Assembly: GCA_036704045.1 (NCBI GenBank)
Contig: DATNQM010000018.1
Span: 161,032-225,031, forward strand
Reading direction: 5' to 3'
DNA: 64,000 bases
From: Ancylothrix sp036704045
GTDB taxonomy: Bacteria > Cyanobacteriota > Cyanobacteriia > Cyanobacteriales > Oscillatoriaceae
The notes under the pieces were generated by a model. That model was not told the DNA's origin. It made no database searches and worked only from the letters and a program-made list of their open reading frames with translations. A program made the translations under genes and the position numbers. Shown here in pieces: positions 26,990 to 34,914 of the stretch. Position 1 is the first letter of the stretch, and every line of letters begins with the position of its first letter.

Positions 26990-27390
26990 TTTATTTGCTG
27001 GATACTAATGTTTGTGTGATTTATTTGAATAACCGTTCTCTGTTGCTTAGACAACGGTTAGAACGGATACCTAGGGAAGATATTGCTGTCTGTTCTGTGG
27101 TGAAGGGAGAGTTATTTTATGGAGCACTGCGGAGTAACAATCCTCAGCGAAGTTTAGAGAGGCAGGAAGCATTTTTAAATCGATTTGTGTCTTTACCTTT
27201 TGATGATGATGCGGCTATTGTTTACGGTCGAATTCGTGCTGATTTGGCAGGGAAGGGAACACCAATCGGAGCAAATGATTTACAAATTGCGGCTATTGCT
27301 TTGTCAAATAATTTAATTTTGGTGACGCATAATACTGGTGAGTTTAGCCGCGTTGATGGGTTAAAGATTGAAGATTGGGAAGTTGAGTAA
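26986..27390 (+). CDS. vapC: VapC-like PIN-domain ribonuclease toxin
   Basis: The 134-residue PIN protein has the expected acidic residues: Asp6 (LLDTN), Glu42 (KGELFYG) and Asp98 (GANDLQIAA), then THNTGEF, the usual fourth motif in this subgroup. Such toxins cleave tRNA or rRNA and are held inactive by the partner protein. The start is GTG at 26986, translationally coupled to the antitoxin gene. A terminator follows 24 bases on. The pair is an accessory module and could have been gained by transfer. Confidence 0.88.
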   Translation: MIYLLDTNVCVIYLNNRSLLLRQRLERIPREDIAVCSVVKGELFYGALRSNNPQRSLERQEAFLNRFVSLPFDDDAAIVYGRIRADLAGKGTPIGANDLQIAAIALSNNLILVTHNTGEFSRVDGLKIEDWEVE

Positions 27391-27414
27391 TAGTTGGATT
27401 GAGGGGTTAATATT

Positions 27415-27436
27415 AAGCCCTTTCGGGTTTTTTTTT
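27415..27436 (+). terminator. Terminator after vapC
   Basis: aagccc (27415-27420) and gggttt (27425-27430) enclose a four-base loop, followed by a run of T to 27436. Confidence 0.65.
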
Positions 27437-27486
27437 CGTTAAGCTGCCGGTTTGAACTGGCAGGGATTTTGTGTGTGGGTTGGCGC

Positions 27487-27519
27487 GACGGGTTAAGGCA
27501 CGACGGGTTGAAACCCGCC
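27487..27519. repeat. Direct/inverted repeat cgacgggtt
   Basis: cgacgggtt occurs at 27487-27495 and 27501-27509 and is followed by its near inverse aacccgccg (27512-27520). Such fragments, often near 'cccgccgctac', are scattered in filamentous cyanobacteria and usually are non-coding. Confidence 0.5.
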
Positions 27520-27532
27520 GCTACACGAATAA

Positions 27533-27554
27533 AGCCCGATAGGGCTATTTTTTT
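27533..27554 (+). terminator. Second terminator-like hairpin downstream of vapC
   Basis: agccc (27533-27537) pairs with gggct (27542-27546), loop gata, followed by seven T (27548-27554). Confidence 0.55.
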
Positions 27555-27647
27555 GTTTATTTTTCTCTGATGAAAGTTAATAATAGTTATGAATTTTTGG
27601 GGTTAGGTTGCCGGTAGACTGGTGTAGTAATTATTCAAAGGTGCGTT

Positions 27648-28892
27648 ATGAATGCTGAGCAAATTTTAGAAAGCTATGCAAATGGTGACCGGGACTTTTC
27701 AAATTGTTCTTTGCCTGGAGTAGACCTTAGTGGGGCAGACCTGAGTGGTGCAGATTTTAGTAGCGCAAACTTAACTAACGCAAATTTAAGTCGAGCAGAT
27801 TTAACTGGCGCTAACTTAAGCAAGGCTAATATTCAACAGAGCAACTTTAGTCGAGCATCCCTAGCAGGAGCAAATTTAAGTGGAGTAAGTGGAAATAGTG
27901 TTACCGTAAACTGGAGTTGGGCAGACCTTAGCGGTGCAGATTTAAGTGAAGCAAATCTAAGAACTTCTAACTTTAGTAATGCTAACTTGGATAAAGTAAA
28001 CTTGAGCGGCTCTAACCTGTTTGGTGTAAACTTTACAAGAGCCTCTTTGAATGAGACAAACTTAAGTAGAGCTAATTTGAAGAGCGCCAATTTAACAGGA
28101 GCCGATTTAGTAGGCGCTGATTTAAGCCGAGCGAATTTAGATGGAGTAGTATTTCAAGGTGCAAATTTTCAAAAAGCTAAACTTACATCAGTACATTTTT
28201 CCGAAAAATTAGATTTATCAGAGTTCAATTTAGAACAAGCTGATCTGGTAGAAGCAAATCTAAAAAATGCCAACCTTAGAAACACTTGTCTTAAAGGGGC
28301 AAATCTTGAAAAAGCAAGTCTGCAAGATGCAGACTTAATGGGAGCAAATCTTGATGGGGCCAATCTTACAAAAGCAGATTTGACCAATGCAAAAACTTAT
28401 AAAGCAACTTTTTATAAAGCAAACCTAACTGGTGCGATAATGCCAGATGGAGAAGTGCATAAACCGGCCACCTCCCAACAAACTACAAAAACAGAAACAA
28501 CCATGAACAAAAAAATCATCCGTTCAGAACAAGCACCGGCCCCCGTTGGCCCCTATAACCAAGCAGTAGCAGCCACCGGCACCACCATATTCCTAGCCGG
28601 CCAAATTCCCCTAGATCCCAGAATAAACGAAATTTTATATCCCGAAGATATTACAAAACAAACCGAACAAGTAATAGCCAATATTCAAGCTGTATTAAAA
28701 GAAGCCGGTGCCGGTTTAGAAAACGTCGTTAAAACCACCGTATTTTTAAAAGACATGAACGACTTCGCCGCTATGAATGCCGTTTATTCTAAATATTTTG
28801 AAGCCACAACAGCACCGGCCAGATCCACCATCCAAGTTGCACGCCTCCCCAAAGATGCCCTCGTAGAAATTGAGTGTATTGCTGTTATTTAA
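27648..28892 (+). CDS. Fusion of a pentapeptide-repeat protein to a complete RidA (YjgF/UK114) domain
   Basis: One uninterrupted 414-codon frame. Residues ~18-270 are A(D/N)LSX pentapeptide repeats, which form a right-handed beta helix and are typical of cyanobacteria; they end in the usual cap-like GAIMPDGEVH. After a short Thr/Gln/Lys linker, Met286 starts a complete ~129-residue RidA domain (IIRSEQAPAPVGPYNQA, then FLAGQIPLDP, APARSTIQV with the catalytic Arg, and final IEC). RidA hydrolyses reactive enamine/imine intermediates. The start has a good aaaggtg site; the internal ATG (28503) has none. The repeat half lacks RCCGGY hexamers, while the RidA half has several, as if two genes were joined by loss of a stop codon. 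A read-through product, or separate RidA from 28503, are both possible. Confidence 0.85.
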   Translation: MNAEQILESYANGDRDFSNCSLPGVDLSGADLSGADFSSANLTNANLSRADLTGANLSKANIQQSNFSRASLAGANLSGVSGNSVTVNWSWADLSGADLSEANLRTSNFSNANLDKVNLSGSNLFGVNFTRASLNETNLSRANLKSANLTGADLVGADLSRANLDGVVFQGANFQKAKLTSVHFSEKLDLSEFNLEQADLVEANLKNANLRNTCLKGANLEKASLQDADLMGANLDGANLTKADLTNAKTYKATFYKANLTGAIMPDGEVHKPATSQQTTKTETTMNKKIIRSEQAPAPVGPYNQAVAATGTTIFLAGQIPLDPRINEILYPEDITKQTEQVIANIQAVLKEAGAGLENVVKTTVFLKDMNDFAAMNAVYSKYFEATTAPARSTIQVARLPKDALVEIECIAVI

Positions 28893-28935
28893 AACCCGTA
28901 AATAAGAGCAAATATTTTTAAAATCACCGTAAGCA

Positions 28936-28968
28936 AAAAACCCGATTTCCTAGAGAAACCGGGTTTTT
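28936..28968. terminator. Shared hairpin terminator between convergent genes
   Basis: aaaaacccg (28936-28944) and cgggttttt (28960-28968) pair perfectly, with further pairs inside. It lies between the fusion gene and the convergent SLH gene and can serve both strands. Confidence 0.75.
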
Positions 28969-29001
28969 AAAAAGCGTTTATCTGCGGTTAAAAACTAATT
29001 A

Positions 29002-31161
29002 CTACTTCAAAGTAACCACAGCCCCTTGACTTTCCTTAGCCAACTGACCCACAGCACACACAGCATAAGTACCAGGAGCAACACTTACAGAAGTCGTCGA
29101 AGCCGGCAACACTCGCACAAGAGACCAATTACTTCCCTCTTGCTTATACACAGACCACGAGCGTATATTTCCAGATCCACTATTCCAAGTGAGCTTGCCA
29201 TCCTTCGCACTTACACCCGTTGGAGTTGCCGGTGCAGTGGAACTCATCCAAGACAAAGTAGGAGTCAAAGCCGGCCCACTATAAGATCCAGCCTTCAAAC
29301 TATCGCCAATCCCCTCCTTATTTTCATTTAACATTTTAACATTGTTAAAAATGTTCCCCAAGGCCAATTTAGAAGCCAAACCACGAGTCAAATTAATCTG
29401 ATTATTAACTTCTTCCAAAGTTAACGTTTTTGCCTCAAGCTGCGCTAAACTATTCCCAGCATAAATATGCTTGCCTTTCGGGTTATTTTGAGTCCACCAT
29501 TCTAGCAACACTGGATAACTTTGACCGGCTTGATCTGCGCGCCAAATCAACTGAGGTGCCAAGAAATCAACCCAACCTTCAGCCAACCATTTTTTAGAAT
29601 CTGCAAACAACTCATTATAGGCATCCATACCCTTAATTTGGGCCGGTTGTCCGGGGCGATAAATCCCAAACGGACTAATACCAAACTTCACCTGAGACTT
29701 AATGGTACGAATACCCTCAGACACTCGCTTGATGACTTTGTTGATATTTTCTCGCCGCCAATCTCCAATACTTAAAGTACCACCACCGGCCTTATAAGCA
29801 TCGTAGGTTTTGCTATCACCAATTGTTTGATCAGCCACCGGATAAGGATAAAACGAATCATTAATGTGAACGCCATCCACATCATACCGGCGCACCACAT
29901 CTGTAATCACATCATAGGCGCGGTCTTGGACAACTTTTTCACCAGGATTCATCCAAAGTTGCTTATTATATTCATAAACTGCCTCTGGATTCGTAACTGA
30001 AATATGAGGGCTAACCGGCACTGTTTTAGAAGACAAACGCGCACGATTTAAATTAAACCAAGCGTGCAATTCTAAATTACGTTTGCGGCATTCTTCGATA
30101 GCAAATTGCAATGGATCATAATCAGGCGCTTTGCCTTGAGTGCCAGTCAAGCCTGCACTCCAAGGTTCCAAGCTGGAATTATACAAAGCATCACCTTCAG
30201 ACCGCACTTGAAATATCACTGCATTGAAATTCAACTCTTGCAAGCGGTCAAGCAACTTAATTAATTCAGCTTTTTGCTGATCACCAGAAAGCCCTTGTTT
30301 TGATGGCCAATCTCCCGTCACAGCGGGGATATAAGCACCGCGAAACTCGCGTTTATGGCTAACGGAAATTACTTGTGGGGCGCTAGGAGTTGGAGTGGGT
30401 GCCGGTGTTGGTACTGGGGTTGGTGCTGGGGTTGGTGCCGGTGTGGGGACAGGTACCGGTGTGGGGATAACTACAACAGGAGTGGGTGCCGGTGTCGGTG
30501 CCGGGGTTGGTGCCGGTGTCGGGGTTGGAGTAGGTTTCACGCCAATATTTTGCGGCGGAATCATAATAAAATCAAAGGCAATATTTTCGGCTTTACCTTG
30601 ATAAACTAAGGTTTGATAAATAAACGCCGCAACTTGGGCACGAGTTGCTCCAAACAACGGTTTAAGACTTTCCAATTTCGGGTAATTTACCACCATTCCC
30701 GCCATTGTTGCAGCCGCTACTGCATCCGTTGCATAACTAGGAATTTCGCCAGCATCTTGATACAGTTCTGCCAAGGCAATTTTTAGTTTAGGAACAGTTG
30801 AAGTAATTCCTAAACCATTAACTAAAGATACCAAAGCTTGGACGCGAGGAATATTATCATCGGGGCGAAAACGCTTATCAGGATAGCCGGATAAAAATTC
30901 GGTTTCGTAAGCTTTTTGAATGGCTGCGGCTGCCCAATGTTCTTTAGGAACATCAACAAAAGTTGTGTATTGGCGAGAGTTATTTTTTGGAAATGCTTTT
31001 AATAGAAGTGCGGCAAATTGTGCGCGAGTGATCGGTTGATTTGGTTTAAAGGAACCATCTTCAAACCCACTAATTATACCGCGATTTGCTAAGGCTTCTA
31101 TAAAGGGTTTTGCCCAATGATCTTGTATATCTGAAAAACGTGGTGACGTAGATGTTACCAT
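29002..31161 (-). CDS. SLH-domain protein with GHL10 (glycosyl hydrolase-like) domain, long PT-rich linker
   Basis: The 719-residue protein begins with three S-layer homology domains (about 8-60, 66-120, 130-195; FSDIQDHWAKPFIEALANRG starts the first), which bind cell-wall-linked polysaccharide. A Pro/Thr-rich linker (about 208-265) joins a GHL10/DUF187 glycoside hydrolase-like barrel (about 270-600, with HAWFNLNRAR, DGVHINDSFYPYP and FGISPFGIYRPGQP). The end (about 625-719) resembles a small beta domain. A gaggt ribosome site supports the ATG. No N-terminal signal peptide is visible although SLH proteins act outside the cytoplasm. The HINDSF stretch is HIDDYF in the paralog, a possible active-site difference. 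Confidence 0.88.
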   Translation of the reverse strand: MVTSTSPRFSDIQDHWAKPFIEALANRGIISGFEDGSFKPNQPITRAQFAALLLKAFPKNNSRQYTTFVDVPKEHWAAAAIQKAYETEFLSGYPDKRFRPDDNIPRVQALVSLVNGLGITSTVPKLKIALAELYQDAGEIPSYATDAVAAATMAGMVVNYPKLESLKPLFGATRAQVAAFIYQTLVYQGKAENIAFDFIMIPPQNIGVKPTPTPTPAPTPAPTPAPTPVVVIPTPVPVPTPAPTPAPTPVPTPAPTPTPSAPQVISVSHKREFRGAYIPAVTGDWPSKQGLSGDQQKAELIKLLDRLQELNFNAVIFQVRSEGDALYNSSLEPWSAGLTGTQGKAPDYDPLQFAIEECRKRNLELHAWFNLNRARLSSKTVPVSPHISVTNPEAVYEYNKQLWMNPGEKVVQDRAYDVITDVVRRYDVDGVHINDSFYPYPVADQTIGDSKTYDAYKAGGGTLSIGDWRRENINKVIKRVSEGIRTIKSQVKFGISPFGIYRPGQPAQIKGMDAYNELFADSKKWLAEGWVDFLAPQLIWRADQAGQSYPVLLEWWTQNNPKGKHIYAGNSLAQLEAKTLTLEEVNNQINLTRGLASKLALGNIFNNVKMLNENKEGIGDSLKAGSYSGPALTPTLSWMSSTAPATPTGVSAKDGKLTWNSGSGNIRSWSVYKQEGSNWSLVRVLPASTTSVSVAPGTYAVCAVGQLAKESQGAVVTLK
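30377..30535. repeat. Low-complexity repeat encoding the PT-rich linker
   Basis: Imperfect repeats of gttggtgccggtgt-type 6- and 12-base units, coding on the minus strand for (A)PTPAPTPVP. Such tracts change length easily by slippage. Confidence 0.75.
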
Positions 31162-31395
31162 TTTTTACCTCTTTTATATTTGGTTAGATTTTAACACCGG
31201 CCCGAAGGATTATTACAGAGGGTTGTGACCCTTTGTTTTTTGTCTTCAGTCTTTACACTTCTACAGTATTTCACCGCATCCGGTTTGTTTTCCGGGTATT
31301 TATTTAACAATTTTTTTGACAGACGATAAAGCCCAACAACATTTATTTTTTAGTGTGGATCGCAAGAGCGAAAAATATCTGTTTTTATTGGATAT

Positions 31396-31427
31396 AAAAA
31401 ACCCGATTTTTTTTAATAAACCGGGTC
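31396..31427 (-). terminator. Terminator of the second SLH-GHL10 gene
   Basis: acccg (31401-31405) and cgggt (31422-31426) plus inner ttt/aaa pairs form a hairpin; on the minus strand it is followed by six T. It lies 8 bases past the stop codon of the gene at 31435. Confidence 0.65.
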
Positions 31428-31434
31428 TTTTAAA

Positions 31435-33507
31435 TTATTTCACAGTAATTACAATGCCTTGACTTTCATTTGCTTTTTTATCTACTGCACAAAGGGCGTA
31501 AGTTCCTGGTGGTGCTTTTACGGAGGTAACGGCAACCGGCAGGACATTTATTAACTTCCAAGTAGTGCCATATTGATAATAAAGCGTCCATGAACGTATG
31601 TCTTTATTTGTTGCCGGGTTCCAGCTAATTTGCCCGTTTTCTGATGTTACTTCTCCTGGTATTTCTGGGGGAGTATTATCAAGGTGTGGCATTGTTGGTA
31701 CCAGGGCCGGTTCAGCATAAGTTGAAGCTTTAAAAGTCTCGCAAATATTCTCGCGGTTCTCTAAAAATCCTTTCATTGGGAAATAAATATTGCCCAGAGA
31801 AAGTTGCTGTTTAAGATTCCGGCTAATGTCTACTTGCTGAGTAATTTCTTCAATTTTCCAGGCTTTTCCATCCAGCAAACCTAAGTTATTGCCGGTGTAG
31901 ATATGTTTACCTTTGGGGTTATTTTCTACCCACCACTTTAATAACATAGGGTAACTTTGAGCAGCTTGGTCAATGCGCCAATAAAGTTGCGGTGCTAGAT
32001 AGTCTAACCAGCCTTCTTGTAACCATTTTTTAACGTCTGCATACAGTTCACTGTATTGATCTAAACCCTTACTTCCGGGTGGTTGTCCGGGGCGATAAAT
32101 ACCAAAGGGACTAATGCCAAATTTGACATAAGGTTTGACAGATTTAATGCCTTCGGCGAGGCGTTTTACCATTTTATTGACATTTTCTCTGCGCCAATCT
32201 CCGAGGCTTAAATTTCCGCCTTTTGCTTTATAATCGGCGTAAGTTTTACTGTCTGGAAAATTTTGGCCGGCAATGGGATAGGGGTAAAAATAATCGTCTA
32301 TATGAATGCCATCAATATCATAGCGGTTCAGCACATCCATGATTACATTATAAGTGCGGTCTTGGACGAGTTGTACACCAGGATCCATCCACAATTGATT
32401 ACCCCATTCATAGACGCATTCTGGGTTAGTAGCGGCGATGTGAGGACGCACAGATGCAGCGGCTTTTGTTGAAGTTTTGGCGCGGTAAGGATTAAACCAG
32501 GCGTGAATTTCTAGGTTGCGTTTATGGCATTCTTCGATAGCAAATTGTAGCGGATCGTAGTAGGGTTCTGGGGCTTTGCCGGGGGTGCCGGTGAGCCAAA
32601 TACTCCAGGGTTCTAATTGAGAAGGATAAAGGGCATCGCCTTCGGGTCGAACTTGAAAAACAATTGCGTTTAAGTTAAGAGATTTACTTAAATCTAGTAT
32701 GTGAATTAATTCATCTTTTTGCTGTTGGCTAGAAAGACCTTTTTTTGAGGGCCAGTCGCTATTCCATACTGTTGTTACCCACACTCCGCGAAATTCTCTA
32801 GTATGGGAAACTTTAACAATTTGTTGAACATTGTTATTTCCCGGTGAGTCTGTGTTGATTTGCGGCGGAATTATGATATAGTCTGAGGGAATTTTGGGGA
32901 CTTGTCCTAGATAAACTAAGGCTTGATAAATAAAAGAAACTACTTCGCCTCGTGTGGCACTTTGGCTAGGGCGGAGTAATCTTAAATTCGGGTAATTTAC
33001 TACTAAGCCTGTGCCGGTGGCGATGGCTGCTCGTTCTGTAGCATAGGAAGGAATTAAACCAGAATCTTGATAAATTTCTGAGAGGGATTTTTGTAAAATT
33101 GCCGTATTATTAACGGTAATTCCTAAGCCGCCAATGAGAGAAACTAAAACTTGAATGCGAGTGATTCTTTCATTAGGAAGAAAAGTTTTATCGGGGAAGC
33201 CAGAGATAAAACCTGTTTCATAGGCTTGTTGAATAGCCGGTGCCCCCCAAAAGCTAGGAGAAACATCAGAAAAAGGAACATAAGGGCGTTTTACACTCAT
33301 GGTAAAAGCTTTGCGGAGAATGGCAGCATATTCAGCCCGATTCATAGCTTGATTAGGCCGAAATGTACCATCAGGAAAACCGCTAATAATGTTACGAGCT
33401 TTTAAGCCTTCAATGAAGGGACGAGCCCAGTGATTTTGAATATCTGTAAATTGACTTGTGGTGGCAACCATATCAGTTTTTTTGGTTATATGAGGAGATT
33501 TTACCAT
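31435..33507 (-). CDS. SLH-domain protein with GHL10 (glycosyl hydrolase-like) domain, short linker
   Basis: The 690-residue paralog of the adjacent downstream gene has the same order: three SLH domains, GHL10 barrel (HAWFNPYRAK, DGIHIDDYFYPYP, FGISPFGIYRPGQP) and a C-terminal beta domain (PPGTYALCAVDKKANESQGI). Here the PT linker is missing and the barrel keeps HIDDYF, the form expected for a catalytic aspartate pair. The start is uncertain: Met at 33507, or the Met 12 codons on (33471), which aligns with the paralog start; neither has a strong ribosome site. No signal peptide is visible from either start. Tandem duplication followed by divergence is the simplest origin. Confidence 0.87.
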   Translation of the reverse strand: MVKSPHITKKTDMVATTSQFTDIQNHWARPFIEGLKARNIISGFPDGTFRPNQAMNRAEYAAILRKAFTMSVKRPYVPFSDVSPSFWGAPAIQQAYETGFISGFPDKTFLPNERITRIQVLVSLIGGLGITVNNTAILQKSLSEIYQDSGLIPSYATERAAIATGTGLVVNYPNLRLLRPSQSATRGEVVSFIYQALVYLGQVPKIPSDYIIIPPQINTDSPGNNNVQQIVKVSHTREFRGVWVTTVWNSDWPSKKGLSSQQQKDELIHILDLSKSLNLNAIVFQVRPEGDALYPSQLEPWSIWLTGTPGKAPEPYYDPLQFAIEECHKRNLEIHAWFNPYRAKTSTKAAASVRPHIAATNPECVYEWGNQLWMDPGVQLVQDRTYNVIMDVLNRYDIDGIHIDDYFYPYPIAGQNFPDSKTYADYKAKGGNLSLGDWRRENVNKMVKRLAEGIKSVKPYVKFGISPFGIYRPGQPPGSKGLDQYSELYADVKKWLQEGWLDYLAPQLYWRIDQAAQSYPMLLKWWVENNPKGKHIYTGNNLGLLDGKAWKIEEITQQVDISRNLKQQLSLGNIYFPMKGFLENRENICETFKASTYAEPALVPTMPHLDNTPPEIPGEVTSENGQISWNPATNKDIRSWTLYYQYGTTWKLINVLPVAVTSVKAPPGTYALCAVDKKANESQGIVITVK

Positions 33508-34337
33508 TGGCTTTCGTTAAGTTAACCGGCTCTAGGTGCAGCTTTACTAATTGTCATCATTGAAAAATTTTTAAGGAAAGCTTTTTCAATGCTTTTTTGC
33601 CGGCCTTGAGGGTCAGAGTGTCAAGATATCTGTTTTGATTTGACAAAAAGCCTTAAATATGCACTTTAAGGTTTGAATAAAATTTTGACAAGGGCAAGAA
33701 GAATTTGCCGCTTACTGGTGAGGTTATTTAAAATAAGTTGAAACTGTGGCGGGGCTAGTAGTGCTAACTGATGGGGTAAAAACGGCGTATTTTTGAAATA
33801 AAGAGGCTCACATTTTGATTTTTTTAAATTGACATAAAATAAATAAATAAAAAAATTTAGATAATTTGTCGAGAGAAATATAGGTATAAAAATAAGCCAG
33901 GTTTAGCAAAATTAAATTATTGATAGAAAAAAATGAAGGCAGCCATAGAAAAGTTTAAAGGTATTTGTGTGGGTATCTAGCCCATGACCAAAACAAAGGA
34001 CTGGATATCCCTAAAATAGTTAGTGGATCAGGGCCGGTGTTAACAGTTGGGGAAGGCTGACAAACCCCATTTACAGGGCAAGCTAATATCAACTACTGCC
34101 GGTGGGGTGGACGGTGTGGAGGTCACCTAGGCTTAGCCACAACAAGCTAAAAAAATTTGGGATTTTTTAGAATATTTCCCTTCCCACACGAATCCTGACC
34201 ATGCTATAATCTCGGCAGAAATGAGATTTAATTCGGTTGCAGTGTTTGTTTTCATTGACTTGCATTTTGCTTTTGGTGTTGACAGGCTTCTCTCCGAAAT
34301 CTAAGTCTCTGCGCTGTTTTGGTTTTGGAGAGAGTTC
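33508..34337. other. 830-bp non-coding region before rbp
   Basis: No credible coding frame on either strand. The last ~130 bases hold the probable promoter and leader of rbp. A weak stem (gggtatc near 33971 with gatatccc near 34002) is visible around 33970-34010; I cannot say whether it belongs to a small RNA. The rest is AT-rich. Confidence 0.4.
34205..34210 (+). promoter_or_regulatory. Likely -10 box of rbp with long leader
   Basis: A perfect TATAAT lies 127 bases upstream of the rbp start codon, with no good -35 box. A long 5' leader of about 120 bases is characteristic of cold-induced cyanobacterial rbp genes. Confidence 0.4.
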
Positions 34338-34643
34338 ATGTCTATTTATGTGGGAAATTTATCCTACAAAGTTACGGAAGAAGATTTGACTACCGTTTTT
34401 TCTGAGTACGGTAGTGTTACGCGGGTTCAGCTACCTGTAGATCGAGAAACCGGCCGTATGCGCGGTTTTGGTTTTGTCGAAATGTCTACAGATGCAGAAG
34501 AAGAAGCAGCCATCGAAGCCCTAAACGGTGCAGAGTGGATGGGTCGTGAGATGAAAGTGAACAAGGCCAAGCCCCGCGAAAATAATCGTCGTCCGGCTGG
34601 TGGCGGTCGTCGTGAAAATAATAACTTTTCTCGCCGCTACTAA
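34338..34643 (+). CDS. rbp: RRM-type RNA-binding protein Rbp
   Basis: A 101-residue single-RRM protein of the cyanobacterial Rbp family. RNP2 (IYVGNL, 3-8) and RNP1 (RGFGFVEM, about 43-50) are intact, and the short C-terminal tail is rich in Arg, Gly and Asn (RRPAGGGRRENNNFSRRY). Members bind U-rich RNA, are often cold-induced and help localise mRNAs to membranes. A ggagag site precedes the ATG. A hairpin terminator follows. Confidence 0.94.
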   Translation: MSIYVGNLSYKVTEEDLTTVFSEYGSVTRVQLPVDRETGRMRGFGFVEMSTDAEEEAAIEALNGAEWMGREMKVNKAKPRENNRRPAGGGRRENNNFSRRY

Positions 34644-34723
34644 ACAGACAGGCTAAACCATTTTAGGTTCGCTTAATCGGCCTTCATAATAATAGAGGCC
34701 CCGTTAATATAAAAAAATATAGG

Positions 34724-34752
34724 ACTCAAGCAGTTTTGCTTGGGTTTTTTTT
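34724..34752 (+). terminator. Terminator of rbp
   Basis: actcaagca (34724-34732) pairs with tgcttgggt (34737-34745) with one G-U pair, followed by a run of T to 34752. Confidence 0.75.
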
Positions 34753-34792
34753 CGGGGAAAGGCAGTTTTGCTTGGGTTTTTTTCGGGGAAAG
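34730..34792. repeat. Duplicated terminator half
   Basis: The segment gcagttttgcttgggttttt...cggggaaag occurs at 34730-34761 and again at 34762-34792, one T shorter in the second copy. The second copy lacks the left arm of the hairpin. Confidence 0.8.
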
Positions 34793-34914
34793 GGTGAGAT
34801 GTATGCACTATACAAAAAATTAAAAAGTATCAAATAGTACGAAACACAAAAAATAAATTCACTATATCTTTAAGTAGTAAAATCAATGGCGGTAGTTGGA
34901 GTTTAAGGCAAAAA

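Noticed and set aside
30355..30609. Gly/Cys-rich + strand frames opposite the PT linker
   Set aside because: They are reading-frame shadows of a simple DNA repeat inside the SLH-GHL10 gene.
33970..34010. Weak stem in the gap before rbp as a small RNA gene
   Set aside because: The pairing needs a bulge, and no promoter or T-run accompanies it.
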